A DNA stretch of 59,158 nt, taken from positions 1 through 59,158 of the forward strand of contig JAURYB010000022.1 in assembly GCA_030654075.1 (NCBI GenBank), given 5' to 3'. Each line of letters opens with the position of its first letter. Position 1 is the stretch's first letter. Shown one piece after another: positions 35,873 to 45,447 of the stretch. Below the pieces are notes generated by a model. That model made no database searches, was not told where the DNA came from, and saw nothing but the letters and a program-made list of their open reading frames with translations. Origin of the DNA: Bacteroidales bacterium (lineage in GTDB: Bacteria > Bacteroidota > Bacteroidia > Bacteroidales > UBA4417). The position numbers were made by a program, and so were the translations under genes.

Positions 35873-36345
35873 GGATAACGATATTTATGTTTATTGTTTT
35901 TTATGGTTCCGGTATTGAAAACCGACCTGTTCTTCAAAAATGTTAACTACTAAGAAGCGAACAAAATTACAAAGAATTACTATTAAACGGTTAAAGAAAA
36001 CATAGCCTGTTAAAAGGTGTTTCTATCGATAATCTGACAAAATCAACTATTCTAACTGTTTCACGCATTATAAAATGTCAAAAATCCCCTTTTCTGCCGT
36101 TTTGTCAGCAACACAATCCAGTCTGACAATACGAAATCTTCACTAACAATACATCCTTAGCATGCTCAGATCACTTTACATATATCTCTGTTTTACTGAC
36201 TTTTACAATATTCTATAATACAACTCTACGTTTTCCGTATACATCTATTCCAAATAATTATTAATACTGAGACATCAATGGCATAATGATTGAAACAGGA
36301 CCCATGTCTACAAAAAAAATGATAACTGTAAAAAATCATAATATA
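35873..36345. other. 473-bp divergent panB-dnaK intergenic region
   Basis: This AT-rich region holds the panB -7 box (35962-35969) and, toward dnaK, four TGACA/TGTCA words: CTGACAAAAT (36034-36043), TGTCA (36076-36080), TTTTGTCAG (36100-36108) and CTGACA (36123-36128). No CIRCE inverted repeat and no TAnnTTTG box is present on the dnaK side. No ORF or RNA gene is seen. Confidence 0.5.
35962..35969 (-). promoter_or_regulatory. -7 box of panB operon
   Basis: The minus-strand sequence TAATTTTG matches TAnnTTTG, 90 bases before the panB start. Confidence 0.35.
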
Positions 36346-38253
36346 ATGGGAAAAATAATTGGTATTGATCTTGGAACAACGAACTCATGCGTTTCTGTAA
36401 TGGAAGGCAACGAACCAGTAGTAATCCCAAACAGTGAAGGGAAACGCACTACCCCTTCGATAGTTGCTTTTACTGAGAATGGCGAACGTAAAGTAGGTGA
36501 TCCGGCCAAAAGGCAATCTATCACCAACCCTACCAAAACGGTTTCGTCAATCAAACGGTTTATGGGTGAAACCTACGACAGGGTCACAAAAGAAATAAAA
36601 CGTATGCCTTTTACAGTAGTTAAAGGTGATAACAACACAGCACGTGTTAAAATTGATGACAGGACTTATACTCCACAGGAAATTTCAGCCATCATTTTGC
36701 AGAAAATGAAAAAAACGGCAGAAGATTATCTGGGCCAAGCTGTAACTGAAGCTGTTATTACAGTTCCTGCTTATTTCAGCGATTCGCAGCGTCAGGCAAC
36801 TAAAGAAGCGGGTGAAATTGCCGGTTTGGTTGTAAAACGTATCATCAATGAGCCTACAGCAGCGGCACTGGCTTACGGATTGGATAAAAAACATAAAGAT
36901 ATAAAGGTGGCAGTTTATGACCTTGGTGGTGGAACTTTCGATATTTCAATCCTTGAATTAGGAGAAGGCGTATTCGAAGTAAAATCAACCAATGGAAATA
37001 CACACCTGGGTGGTGATGATTTTGATCACCGTATTATTGACTGGTTAGCTGACGAATTCAAAAAAGATGAAGGTATTGATCTTCACAAAGATGCAATGGC
37101 AATGCAGCGATTAAAAGAAGCCGCCGAAAAAGCCAAGATTGAACTTTCAAGTTCAACATCCACTGAAATCAACCTTCCTTATATTATGCCGGTTGATGGA
37201 ATGCCAAAGCATTTAGTACGCACCTTGACCAGAGCAAAGTTTGAACAACTTATTGATGACTTGGTTCGCGATACGATTGAACCTTGCCGCAATGCCATGC
37301 GCGATGCTGGTCTCACCAATGCCGACATTGATGAAGTAATCCTGGTTGGTGGATCAACACGTGTTCCTGTAATTCAGAAAGCGGTTGAAGATTTCTTTGG
37401 CAAAACTCCTTCAAAAGGAGTAAATCCTGACGAAGTAGTTGCTATTGGCGCTGCTATCCAGGGCGGTGTACTTTCAGGTGAAGTAAAAGATGTGTTATTG
37501 CTTGATGTTACTCCACTTTCATTAGGTATCGAAACGTTAGGCGGTGTAATGACTAAACTTATTGAGTCAAATACAACTATACCTACCCGTAAATCTGAAA
37601 CATTCAGTACTGCATCCGACAACCAGCCTTCCGTTGAAATTCACATTCTTCAAGGTGAGCGTCCTATGGCAACCGGCAACAAGAGTTTAGGCCGTTTCCA
37701 TCTGGATGGCATCCCACCAGCAATGCGTGGTATTCCACAGGTTGAAGTTACATTTGATATTGACGCCAACGGAATTCTTCATGTTTCAGCTAAGGATAAA
37801 GGAACAGGTAAATCGCAACAGATCCGTATCGAAGCATCTTCAGGACTTACCGATGCTGATATCAAACGAATGAGGGAAGAAGCTGAAGTTAACGCAGAAG
37901 CTGACCGTAAAGCAAAGGAAGAAATAGATAAAATCAATACAGCTGATTCATTGATTTTCCAGACTGAACGCCAGTTAAAAGAATTTGGCGATAAACTTCC
38001 GGCTGATAAAAAAGAACCCATTGAGCAGGCACTGAACAAACTTCGGGAAGCACACAAAAATCGTGATATTGCCGGAATTGACAGTTCGATGGCCGAATTA
38101 AACAGTGTATGGCAGGCTGCAAGTGAAGAAATGTATAAAAATACTCAGGAAGCAGGTCAACCAGGTGCTGAACAACAAAACCAGCCAGGTCCCGATCAGT
38201 CTAAACCTTCGGATCAGGAAGTTACTGACGTAGACTTCGAAGAGGTAAAATAA
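36346..38253 (+). CDS. dnaK: molecular chaperone DnaK (Hsp70)
   Basis: A 635-residue Hsp70 starting at [21 protein letters not shown]. The ATPase domain (1-about 385) contains [15 protein letters not shown] and the LVGGSTRVP signature. The substrate-binding beta domain follows the [15 protein letters not shown] linker, and the helical lid ends in a charged tail (TDVDFEEVK). It folds and refolds proteins with DnaJ and GrpE, neither of which is adjacent. An upstream in-frame ATG at 36286 would add 20 residues not found in DnaK. A terminator follows the stop. Confidence 0.97.
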   Translation: MGKIIGIDLGTTNSCVSVMEGNEPVVIPNSEGKRTTPSIVAFTENGERKVGDPAKRQSITNPTKTVSSIKRFMGETYDRVTKEIKRMPFTVVKGDNNTARVKIDDRTYTPQEISAIILQKMKKTAEDYLGQAVTEAVITVPAYFSDSQRQATKEAGEIAGLVVKRIINEPTAAALAYGLDKKHKDIKVAVYDLGGGTFDISILELGEGVFEVKSTNGNTHLGGDDFDHRIIDWLADEFKKDEGIDLHKDAMAMQRLKEAAEKAKIELSSSTSTEINLPYIMPVDGMPKHLVRTLTRAKFEQLIDDLVRDTIEPCRNAMRDAGLTNADIDEVILVGGSTRVPVIQKAVEDFFGKTPSKGVNPDEVVAIGAAIQGGVLSGEVKDVLLLDVTPLSLGIETLGGVMTKLIESNTTIPTRKSETFSTASDNQPSVEIHILQGERPMATGNKSLGRFHLDGIPPAMRGIPQVEVTFDIDANGILHVSAKDKGTGKSQQIRIEASSGLTDADIKRMREEAEVNAEADRKAKEEIDKINTADSLIFQTERQLKEFGDKLPADKKEPIEQALNKLREAHKNRDIAGIDSSMAELNSVWQAASEEMYKNTQEAGQPGAEQQNQPGPDQSKPSDQEVTDVDFEEVK

Positions 38254-38275
38254 TCATTCCTCATTATATCTCAGG

Positions 38276-38309
38276 GGCTGTATCTTTAAAAAGCTACAGT
38301 CTCTTTTTT
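38276..38309 (+). terminator. terminator after dnaK
   Basis: GGCTGTATC pairs with GCTACAGTC across an eight-base loop with one mismatch and one G-T pair, followed by TCTTTTTT. It lies 22 bases after the dnaK stop. Confidence 0.75.
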
Positions 38310-38424
38310 ATTCACTTAATCCAATTCTACTATAATAATAATTTATTAATGAACAATATGATTTTCAATCAAAAAAAATATAATATTTGTACCCCAAATT
38401 AAAAATCATTAAAATCTAATCATT

Positions 38425-41208
38425 ATGAAAAAAACTTTACTCTTTAAATTTATTGCATTAAGCCTTTTTGCACTTTTGAGTGCGGGGATGGTAAATGCGC
38501 AGGTAACTTTACCTCATTATGACGGTTTCGATTATACCGTTTCTGAAGCGTTGACAATTCAAACCGGTTACTCTGTTAATAGTGCAAGTACAGATGACAT
38601 TTTAATAGCGAGTGGAAATCTTTCAACAGATGGATTATTAGCCTCAACTGGAGATAAAATTGCGTTTGCAGGCGGAGGTACTGACGTTGCAAAAGCTGTA
38701 GTTACTCAGACTTCAGGCACTGTCTATTATTCATTTATGATGAATGTAACTAATTTAGGTAGTCTGAACGCAACCGGAGGATATTTTACAGGTTTTGGGC
38801 AAAACACGACTACATTTGGAGCCACTGTTTGGACAGGCCTCGATGGTACAGGATACAAAATCGGAATAAATCCGAAAACATCTACTTCAACAAATATGGT
38901 TTGGGTGAGTGGAACACAAACACTGAATAGTACAGTATTTGTCGTTGTTTCTTATGAATTTGTTGATGCTACTGCAAATGATATTGTAAATATCTGGGTT
39001 AATCCAAGTTCATCAACTTTCGGAGGAGCAACAGCACCTGCCGTTTCAGCAACCGCAACAAACCTGGGTGGAACTGATTTAACAGGTATTTATCAGGTAT
39101 TTATCCGCCAGGATAGCGATACAGAAACTCCAACTATGGAAATGGATGAGCTCCGAATTGGAACAAGCTGGGCCGATGTAACACCTGTTTCAGCAGCTGC
39201 AGATGTAACAGCACCTTCGTTTATTGCTATTCCTACTGATGGAGATATTGATGTAGCTATAAATGCGCCAATAGTTTTAACTTTTGATGAAGCTATCCGT
39301 AATATTGACGATTCAGAAATTACAAATGATAACGTTGGCAGTTTGTTAACGTTAAAAGAAACCGATGCCAGCGGTGTTGATGTGGCTTTTACCGCATCTA
39401 TTGATGCTGATAAAAAAATAATTACCGTTACACCTGCTGCTGATTTTAAAAACAGCCAGGTTTATTACGCAGCTATTTCACCCGTAGAAGATGCTGCGAA
39501 TAATGCTACTGAAATATCAAGCATGAATTTCACTACCATTGCATCAAGTGCAGCAAGCATTTCAGATGTAGCCATTACCGAAACTGCACCCTATTTTGCA
39601 GGAGATGAGGTTACAATAACCTGGACTTCATCCAATGTTACTGATGTACAGATAGAAGTCTGGATTCCCAGTGAAAACGCTTGGTCAATAATAATTCCAA
39701 CTACCCCTTCCAATGGAACTGTAGCAATTACGATTCCTGCAGATGCCCAATATTCTACATCTTATCAATTACGCATTAGTGATGTTGCCAATGCAGGTGT
39801 AAACGCCGAAAGTAGCATCTTCACTATTATTGCTGTTGCTAATGATCTTTTAACTTTAAGGAAACAGCCGGCTAACTCTTTTGTTAAATATACAGGTATC
39901 GCTACTGTTACTTATGCCAGAACAACACGCAACCAGAAATACATACAAGATGCAACAGCAGCTGTTTTGATTGATGACAATACAACCGCGCCTGGATTTA
40001 TTACCGGAACCTATGCTATTGGTGACGGTATTACCAATATAATAGGTAAGATTGTTTTATATGGCGGTCTTGTAGAGTTTACTCCTACGGCTACAACAGG
40101 TGAGCCTGCTACCGGAATTGAAATAGTTCCTGCAGTTCGCACCCTTGAAAGTTTAACCTCAGATGATCAAAGCAAACTGGTTAAAATTGAAAATTTTGCA
40201 TTTAAAACGCCTACTCAATATGATCTTGACGGAAAATTTGTAAGCGGCAAAAATTACGAAATTACAGGATTCGACAACACACTTTTTGCTTACAGAACTG
40301 CATTTGCTGAATCAGATTATATAGGAGGAATAGTTCCTACAGGAACTATGTCATCAATTTGTCTAGTTGGTCAATATAATGCTCAAATTCAAATCACAGC
40401 CCGTTCGTGGTCAGATATGACATTGCCATTTGTGCTTCCTAACCTGGTAATCACCGAAATCATGTACACATCACCTGATGTTTCAGGAAAACAAGAATGG
40501 GTAGAGCTATACAACAATGGCACAACTGATGTCGATATGGAAGGTTTTTATATCCTGGATAGCGATGCTGCTCACAAAGCAGATCCGATTGTTCTTCCAG
40601 CCGGTGCCGTACTAGCTCCAGGTGAATATTATACAATTGAAACCAGTGATGATGCCCTGCCAGAACTTTTCCCATTTGTACCTGATTTTGTTAGCATAAA
40701 ATTCAATTTTGGAAAAGCTGACGAAGTAAAACTTTTTCATTCAAACGGACAGCTTATTGATTCGGTTAAATACGACTGTGTAGCCCCTTGGCCAACAAGC
40801 CCTAATGGAGGAGGCTCATCACTTACACTTTGCGATCCGGATTTGGACAACAGTATTGCAAGTAGTTGGTCTGCTTCGCTTGACGAATTTTTAACACTTC
40901 AGGGAACTACGATATTAGCTACACCCGGCAGTGGTTGTGTTTTGCATACCGCAGTTGCACCTAAATTGCAGAGCGGAATAACCGTTTATCCTAACCCAAC
41001 CAGTGATAATCTTTACATTTCGAATCCTGCAAATGAGCAGCTTGAAATCACAATATTATCCTCAATAGGTAAACCCGTAAAGTTAATGCAGGCTAACCAG
41101 GGAGTAACATCAGTTGATTTATCTGATCTGCCAAAAGGCATTTACATGGTAAAAATGCTGAATAAAACCAGCAAAAAAATACAGATGCAAAAAGTTGTGG
41201 TCAGATAA
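38425..41208 (+). CDS. large multidomain T9SS-secreted protein with lamin-tail domain
   Basis: A 927-residue protein. A signal peptide ends at VNAQ (26). It continues with a beta-sandwich region (about 27-255), a Big_5 Ig-like domain (about 265-370; PTDGDIDVAINAPIVLTFDEAI), a KRE9/KNH-like domain (about 380-470; ISDVAITETAPYFAGDEVTITWTSS), an OB-fold/DUF5689-like segment (480-670), a lamin-tail domain (about 675-800; VITEIMYTSPDVSGKQEWVELYNNG) and a T9SS type A sorting domain (about 845-927). The lamin-tail domain with Big_5 is typical of extracellular nuclease or phosphatase-associated proteins, but no catalytic domain is visible. Surface attachment via T9SS is expected. Confidence 0.8.
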   Translation: MKKTLLFKFIALSLFALLSAGMVNAQVTLPHYDGFDYTVSEALTIQTGYSVNSASTDDILIASGNLSTDGLLASTGDKIAFAGGGTDVAKAVVTQTSGTVYYSFMMNVTNLGSLNATGGYFTGFGQNTTTFGATVWTGLDGTGYKIGINPKTSTSTNMVWVSGTQTLNSTVFVVVSYEFVDATANDIVNIWVNPSSSTFGGATAPAVSATATNLGGTDLTGIYQVFIRQDSDTETPTMEMDELRIGTSWADVTPVSAAADVTAPSFIAIPTDGDIDVAINAPIVLTFDEAIRNIDDSEITNDNVGSLLTLKETDASGVDVAFTASIDADKKIITVTPAADFKNSQVYYAAISPVEDAANNATEISSMNFTTIASSAASISDVAITETAPYFAGDEVTITWTSSNVTDVQIEVWIPSENAWSIIIPTTPSNGTVAITIPADAQYSTSYQLRISDVANAGVNAESSIFTIIAVANDLLTLRKQPANSFVKYTGIATVTYARTTRNQKYIQDATAAVLIDDNTTAPGFITGTYAIGDGITNIIGKIVLYGGLVEFTPTATTGEPATGIEIVPAVRTLESLTSDDQSKLVKIENFAFKTPTQYDLDGKFVSGKNYEITGFDNTLFAYRTAFAESDYIGGIVPTGTMSSICLVGQYNAQIQITARSWSDMTLPFVLPNLVITEIMYTSPDVSGKQEWVELYNNGTTDVDMEGFYILDSDAAHKADPIVLPAGAVLAPGEYYTIETSDDALPELFPFVPDFVSIKFNFGKADEVKLFHSNGQLIDSVKYDCVAPWPTSPNGGGSSLTLCDPDLDNSIASSWSASLDEFLTLQGTTILATPGSGCVLHTAVAPKLQSGITVYPNPTSDNLYISNPANEQLEITILSSIGKPVKLMQANQGVTSVDLSDLPKGIYMVKMLNKTSKKIQMQKVVVR

Positions 41209-41622
41209 TCAGAACTTTCAATAATAAATTCTCCGACTGCCAATTCTTTCTGTATTGAAAGGATTGGCAGTTTGGCTTTTAGTAATTTTAATGTCACAAT
41301 TAACGCAATAAATTAGATGATATTAACGCCAAAGTTCGTTTAAAGAAACGGTTGGTTATGACATTTTCAAATACATTTCTATCCTTCATTTTCCAAACAA
41401 ATCTCATAAGTCTTTTCAAATAACACTACATATACACTTCATTTATAAACACAGATATTCATACAAGCACTACAATTTAAATTTATAACTCTGTATTTCT
41501 GATACTTAAATATTTTTATTATGCTACAAATCCAAAGCAAAATATCTATTATACACTATATATCAAAAGCAAACTGAAAATTAAATGTAATTTAGCACTC
41601 CATTTAAAATTCAGATAACACC
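41209..41622. other. 414-bp intergenic region before the phosphate-transport row
   Basis: It starts with a strong terminator (41236-41280) and continues as AT-rich DNA into the DUF47 gene. No TAnnTTTG box is obvious, which is notable for a region that must promote a nine-gene row. No inverted repeat resembling a Pho box is evident by eye. Confidence 0.5.
41236..41280 (+). terminator. terminator after the 927-residue T9SS cargo gene
   Basis: ACTGCCAATTCTTTC pairs with GAAAGGATTGGCAGT (15 bp with one G-U) around a TGTATT loop; a T-rich stretch follows. It isolates the downstream gene row. Confidence 0.85.
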
Positions 41623-42270
41623 ATGTTCAATTTCAAACACGCTAAAAAGTCAATAGACATAATTGAGCAATTTCTTGGTTTGATTGATCAGGGAAGCCTG
41701 ATATTTAAGGATGGCGTAAAAAACTACCTGTTAGGCAATAAAGAGAATTTCCAGGATAATCTTAAAACCCTTTCTAATCTTTCGTCTGAGGCTGATATAA
41801 AAAAAAGAGAAATTGAGAACATTCTTTATACACAATCGCTAATGCCTCAGCTCAGAGGTGATATTTTAAAACTGCTTGAAGAGCTCAACAACATTATTGA
41901 TTTAGCAAAAACCAACCTATTTGAATTTGATGTTGAAGTTCCGTTTATCCCCAGCGAACTAAATCAGGATTTGATTAAACTCACCGAATTGTCAGTATTG
42001 GCTATTGACTCCCTGATTCCGGCCGCAAGGGATTATTTTGTAAATCCTGATTCAGTGAAAGAAAAACTGCATAGGGTTTATCTTTATGAAAAAGAAACGG
42101 ATAAACTTGCCAGTTCTATTAAAAGAAGAGTCTTTCAGAATATCCCGCAATTAAAACTGAGTGAAAAAATTCATTTAAGGTACTTTACGCTGCACATCGA
42201 AATATTATCAGATGTTGCTAAAAATGCAGCCGACCTACTCTCTATTATGGCATTGAAAAGAGCAATTTAA
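41623..42270 (+). CDS. DUF47/PhoU-like phosphate-transport accessory protein
   Basis: A 215-residue all-helical protein of the DUF47 (TIGR00153, PhoU-like) family: FKHAKKSIDIIEQFLGLIDQGSLIFKDGVKNYLLG at the start, then regular amphipathic helices (IKKREIENILYTQSLMPQLRGDILKLLEELNNI) ending with SDVAKNAADLLSIMALKR. DUF47 proteins bind metal and are almost always encoded next to PiT transporters, which they appear to regulate. Here the PiT gene follows after six bases. No signal peptide; cytoplasmic. Confidence 0.9.
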   Translation: MFNFKHAKKSIDIIEQFLGLIDQGSLIFKDGVKNYLLGNKENFQDNLKTLSNLSSEADIKKREIENILYTQSLMPQLRGDILKLLEELNNIIDLAKTNLFEFDVEVPFIPSELNQDLIKLTELSVLAIDSLIPAARDYFVNPDSVKEKLHRVYLYEKETDKLASSIKRRVFQNIPQLKLSEKIHLRYFTLHIEILSDVAKNAADLLSIMALKRAI

Positions 42271-42276
42271 AACCTG

Positions 42277-44025
42277 ATGACTATCACCTTATTATATATT
42301 GTAAGTGGATTGTACCTGGGATGGTTATTAGGAACTAATGACACGGTTAATGTATTCGGGTCAGCGGTAAATTTAAAAATGTTGACTTTTAGGACGGCTG
42401 CTTTTATAGCAAGTCTTTTTATACTCTCAGGAGCCATTTTTCAAGGAGAAGGGACGACAAAAACAATTCATAGTTTAGGTAATATTTCAGAACCGGCTAT
42501 AGCCTTTTCAATTGCCCTTTGCGTTGCATTCGTGGTGCTTATTCTGATAAAAATCAAGCTTCCTGTTTCGACCAGCCAGGCTATTGTTGGCGGAATGTTA
42601 GGATGGAGCATCTTTGTTCACGCAACAACTGATTGGAATCTGCTTTCAAAGTTTATTATTTCCTGGATATTAGCGCCTGTTATCGGACTGATTTTAGGTA
42701 TGTTGTTTTTTATTTTAATGCGCAGAATTCTAAACCGTACCAGGATACATCTGATAAAGCTCAATTCCTATCTGCGAATAGCTATGATTATTGCTATAGC
42801 ATTAGCTGCTTTTGGATTAGGGGCCAATAATATAGGAAATGTAGTGGGTATATTTTCGAACCTCTCCCCTGAAGTATCAATTGATTTTGGCATATTTTCG
42901 ATGGGTGGAATTCAAATTTTATTTCTGATAGGGGGTATTTCAATAGTTATCGGCATATATTCCTACAACTGGCGATTGTTGAGTGAGAAAAGCAACGAAA
43001 TACTTTCACTTGCTCCTGAAGCTACTGTTGTTGTATTGGCATCGCAAGCCGTAGTATTATTTTTGTTTTCATCTTCATGGCTGGCAAACCTTCTCATTTC
43101 TGAGGGATTACCGTCCTTTCCATTAATACCGGTTTCAAGCACACAAATTGCAATTGGTTCGGTTATAGGTATCGGATTTGTTAAAGGAGCACTGGAAATT
43201 GAAAACAAAACACTGGCAAGAATTGGATTAGGCTGGATTGTTGCTCCGATTGGTGCCGGGGTATTAACCTATAGCTTACTCTTTATAATTCAGAAACTTT
43301 TCAATTATCCGATACGCAACGAAAGTTTAATACCAATCTTCAAACAGAATGAATTTCAATCCATTGCATCTCATTCATCTAAATTTAACATGGTATTGCC
43401 TGGTATCATATTCCTTTCTGCGATTATAATTGTAATCCTTTTATACTTGTTCTTCCGACAACAAAAATTAAGATTAAAAGCAGAAAAGGATATTTTGGTT
43501 CAACAAAACCAGCTGTATCTTTCGGAGAAAGCCATGAATGAGCTTGAAATGAGAACCTTTGCGGTTGAAAATGACTCTTTAAATTTAAAATTACAGGCCA
43601 AGCGCAAGGAGTTTATGGATATAGCGCTGAATATCAGTGAACAGATATCTTTTCTTGAAAAAATTTCATCCGGGATTAATGAAGCGATTAAAACCAGCGA
43701 TAATGAAGAAAGGATTCAACGTCTGAATAAATTATCAATGATTATAAAGCAAAAAATGTCGTTTCCGCAGGAAAAGAAAGAGTTTTATATGCAAATAGAA
43801 GAAATCCATAAAGACTTTCACATGAAGCTTAAAACCAGCTTCCCAGATCTTACCAATCTCGAAAAACGCCTTGCAGGTTTATTACGACTTAATCTTTCCA
43901 CAAAAGAAATATCAACTTTGTTAAACATCTCGCCCAAGAGCGTTGAGGTGGCCAGGTACAGATTAAAGAAAAAGATGAATATAGATAAAGATAAACCCCT
44001 AAACAATTTCATAAACAACCTATAA
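42277..44025 (+). CDS. PiT-family permease fused to coiled coil and LuxR-type HTH
   Basis: A 582-residue protein. Residues 1-345 are a PiT-type permease with two inverted repeats: GTNDTVN (19-25) and PVSTSQAIVGG in repeat 1, GANNIGN (182-188) and PVSSTQIAIGS in repeat 2. Against canonical GANDVAN and VSTTH, the second Asp and both His are replaced. A final TM (373-393) leads to a long charged coiled coil (about 394-520) and a LuxR-type helix-turn-helix (about 525-575; LTNLEKRLAGLLRLNLSTKEISTLLNISPKSVEVARYRLKKKM). The tail is the kind normally found on Bacteroidota TPR-TM-HTH regulators. It probably transports or senses phosphate (or a related anion) and binds DNA from the membrane. Confidence 0.85.
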   Translation: MTITLLYIVSGLYLGWLLGTNDTVNVFGSAVNLKMLTFRTAAFIASLFILSGAIFQGEGTTKTIHSLGNISEPAIAFSIALCVAFVVLILIKIKLPVSTSQAIVGGMLGWSIFVHATTDWNLLSKFIISWILAPVIGLILGMLFFILMRRILNRTRIHLIKLNSYLRIAMIIAIALAAFGLGANNIGNVVGIFSNLSPEVSIDFGIFSMGGIQILFLIGGISIVIGIYSYNWRLLSEKSNEILSLAPEATVVVLASQAVVLFLFSSSWLANLLISEGLPSFPLIPVSSTQIAIGSVIGIGFVKGALEIENKTLARIGLGWIVAPIGAGVLTYSLLFIIQKLFNYPIRNESLIPIFKQNEFQSIASHSSKFNMVLPGIIFLSAIIIVILLYLFFRQQKLRLKAEKDILVQQNQLYLSEKAMNELEMRTFAVENDSLNLKLQAKRKEFMDIALNISEQISFLEKISSGINEAIKTSDNEERIQRLNKLSMIIKQKMSFPQEKKEFYMQIEEIHKDFHMKLKTSFPDLTNLEKRLAGLLRLNLSTKEISTLLNISPKSVEVARYRLKKKMNIDKDKPLNNFINNL

Positions 44026-44042
44026 ATCTAATCCTTTTATGT

Positions 44043-45419
44043 ATGAAAACAATTAACCGAAGTTTAATGACCTTGCTCCTGCTAGCCTTACTTTTAGGTG
44101 GCAAAACTGCAAGTGCTCAGGCAAATGACACTGTTAGATTTGATGCTTATGGCCAAGCAGTGACAAGTCGAATGGCAGCCAATCCTGAATACTGGAGCGG
44201 TTTTCTTGTATTTGAATCTAAAAACAAGGCCACAAGAACATGGTTTGACCTGAGAGTAAATTTTGACGGAGCACACTATTTCGATCAAAACACAATGAAT
44301 GAGCTTGGCAGCGGATTAACTATCCGTCGTTTACGCTTTGCAATGAAAACTATCCTTTATAATCACTGGACCGGTGAAGTAGATTTGGATTTTGCTGGCG
44401 GACAACTTGATGTAAAAGATGCTTTTATCGGCTATAAATCAATTGAACATAATTATTACTTCAAAGCCGGCTATTTTAAGGAGCCGATTTCAATGGAAAC
44501 CACCACCACATCGAGGTATCAGACCTTTATTGAAGAACCCTATATGACAATGTTTGCTCCTGCCCGTCAGCTTGGAATAAATTTCTCAAAGTGGGACACC
44601 CGTTATTTAGTAGTTGGTGGTATACATTTTAATGATGTTGAAAATATGGAAGTTACCACCTATTCGCAAGATGCAAATAAGGATTTTGGAACGGATGAAG
44701 GCTATTCATTGACAGGAAAAGCTGTTTTTCGTCCGATAAACAAGGACAACAAACTTATTCACATGGGAGTTTCGGCTTCATACCGAACGCCAAAAACAAG
44801 TTGGGAATTTGCAAACACGTATCGTATATCGTCAAGAGATATGACAAATATAAACCGAAAGAAATTTTTGGATTCCGATGATATTCCAAATGTAGAATCG
44901 AATGTTTTACTCGGAGGCGAATTATCAGCAAGTTATAAAAACATGAAATTTTCGAGTGAATACCTGCAAACCAAAGTAAACAGGAAAGATGGTTTCGAAA
45001 GCTACACAGCCAACGGTGCATATGCGGCAGTTTCATACCTGGTTTTCGGAGGTATGTATCACTATAACAACGAGGAAGGCGAATTTACCCGTGTTTCGAG
45101 AGGAAAAGAATGGGGTGATATTGAAATAGCCTTACGCTATGACTACATCAACCTGAATGATACAAAAGCGGAAATTATGGGAGGAAGTGCAAACGGATAC
45201 ACCGCCGGCATCACATACCACGCTAATCCTAATGTAAGATGCATGCTCAATTATTCCTATATTGATCACGACAGGTATGCAAGCGGCAAAGGAAAGCTTT
45301 TTGTTGGTACTGACATAGACGGGGAATTAACACCTGACTATACCAAAGTTACGGAAGCTGCCGGAAAAGGTGGCGACGATTATGGATTTATCCAGGCGAG
45401 AGTTGAAATTGATTTCTAA
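44043..45419 (+). CDS. phosphate-selective porin O/P family protein
   Basis: A 458-residue outer-membrane barrel with signal peptide ending at ASAQ (26). Porin O/P features are RLRFAMKTILYNHWTGEVDLDFAGGQLDVKDAFIGYKSIEHNYYFKAGYFKEPISMETTTTSRYQTFIEEPYM and a C-terminal Phe after ARVEIDF. OprP/OprO form phosphate and polyphosphate-selective trimeric pores in Pseudomonas. Bacteroidota members are less studied. Placement directly after the PiT gene (17-base gap) supports phosphate uptake across the outer membrane. Confidence 0.9.
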   Translation: MKTINRSLMTLLLLALLLGGKTASAQANDTVRFDAYGQAVTSRMAANPEYWSGFLVFESKNKATRTWFDLRVNFDGAHYFDQNTMNELGSGLTIRRLRFAMKTILYNHWTGEVDLDFAGGQLDVKDAFIGYKSIEHNYYFKAGYFKEPISMETTTTSRYQTFIEEPYMTMFAPARQLGINFSKWDTRYLVVGGIHFNDVENMEVTTYSQDANKDFGTDEGYSLTGKAVFRPINKDNKLIHMGVSASYRTPKTSWEFANTYRISSRDMTNINRKKFLDSDDIPNVESNVLLGGELSASYKNMKFSSEYLQTKVNRKDGFESYTANGAYAAVSYLVFGGMYHYNNEEGEFTRVSRGKEWGDIEIALRYDYINLNDTKAEIMGGSANGYTAGITYHANPNVRCMLNYSYIDHDRYASGKGKLFVGTDIDGELTPDYTKVTEAAGKGGDDYGFIQARVEIDF

Positions 45420-45447
45420 AAAAATATACTATCTAAAATCACGATAA

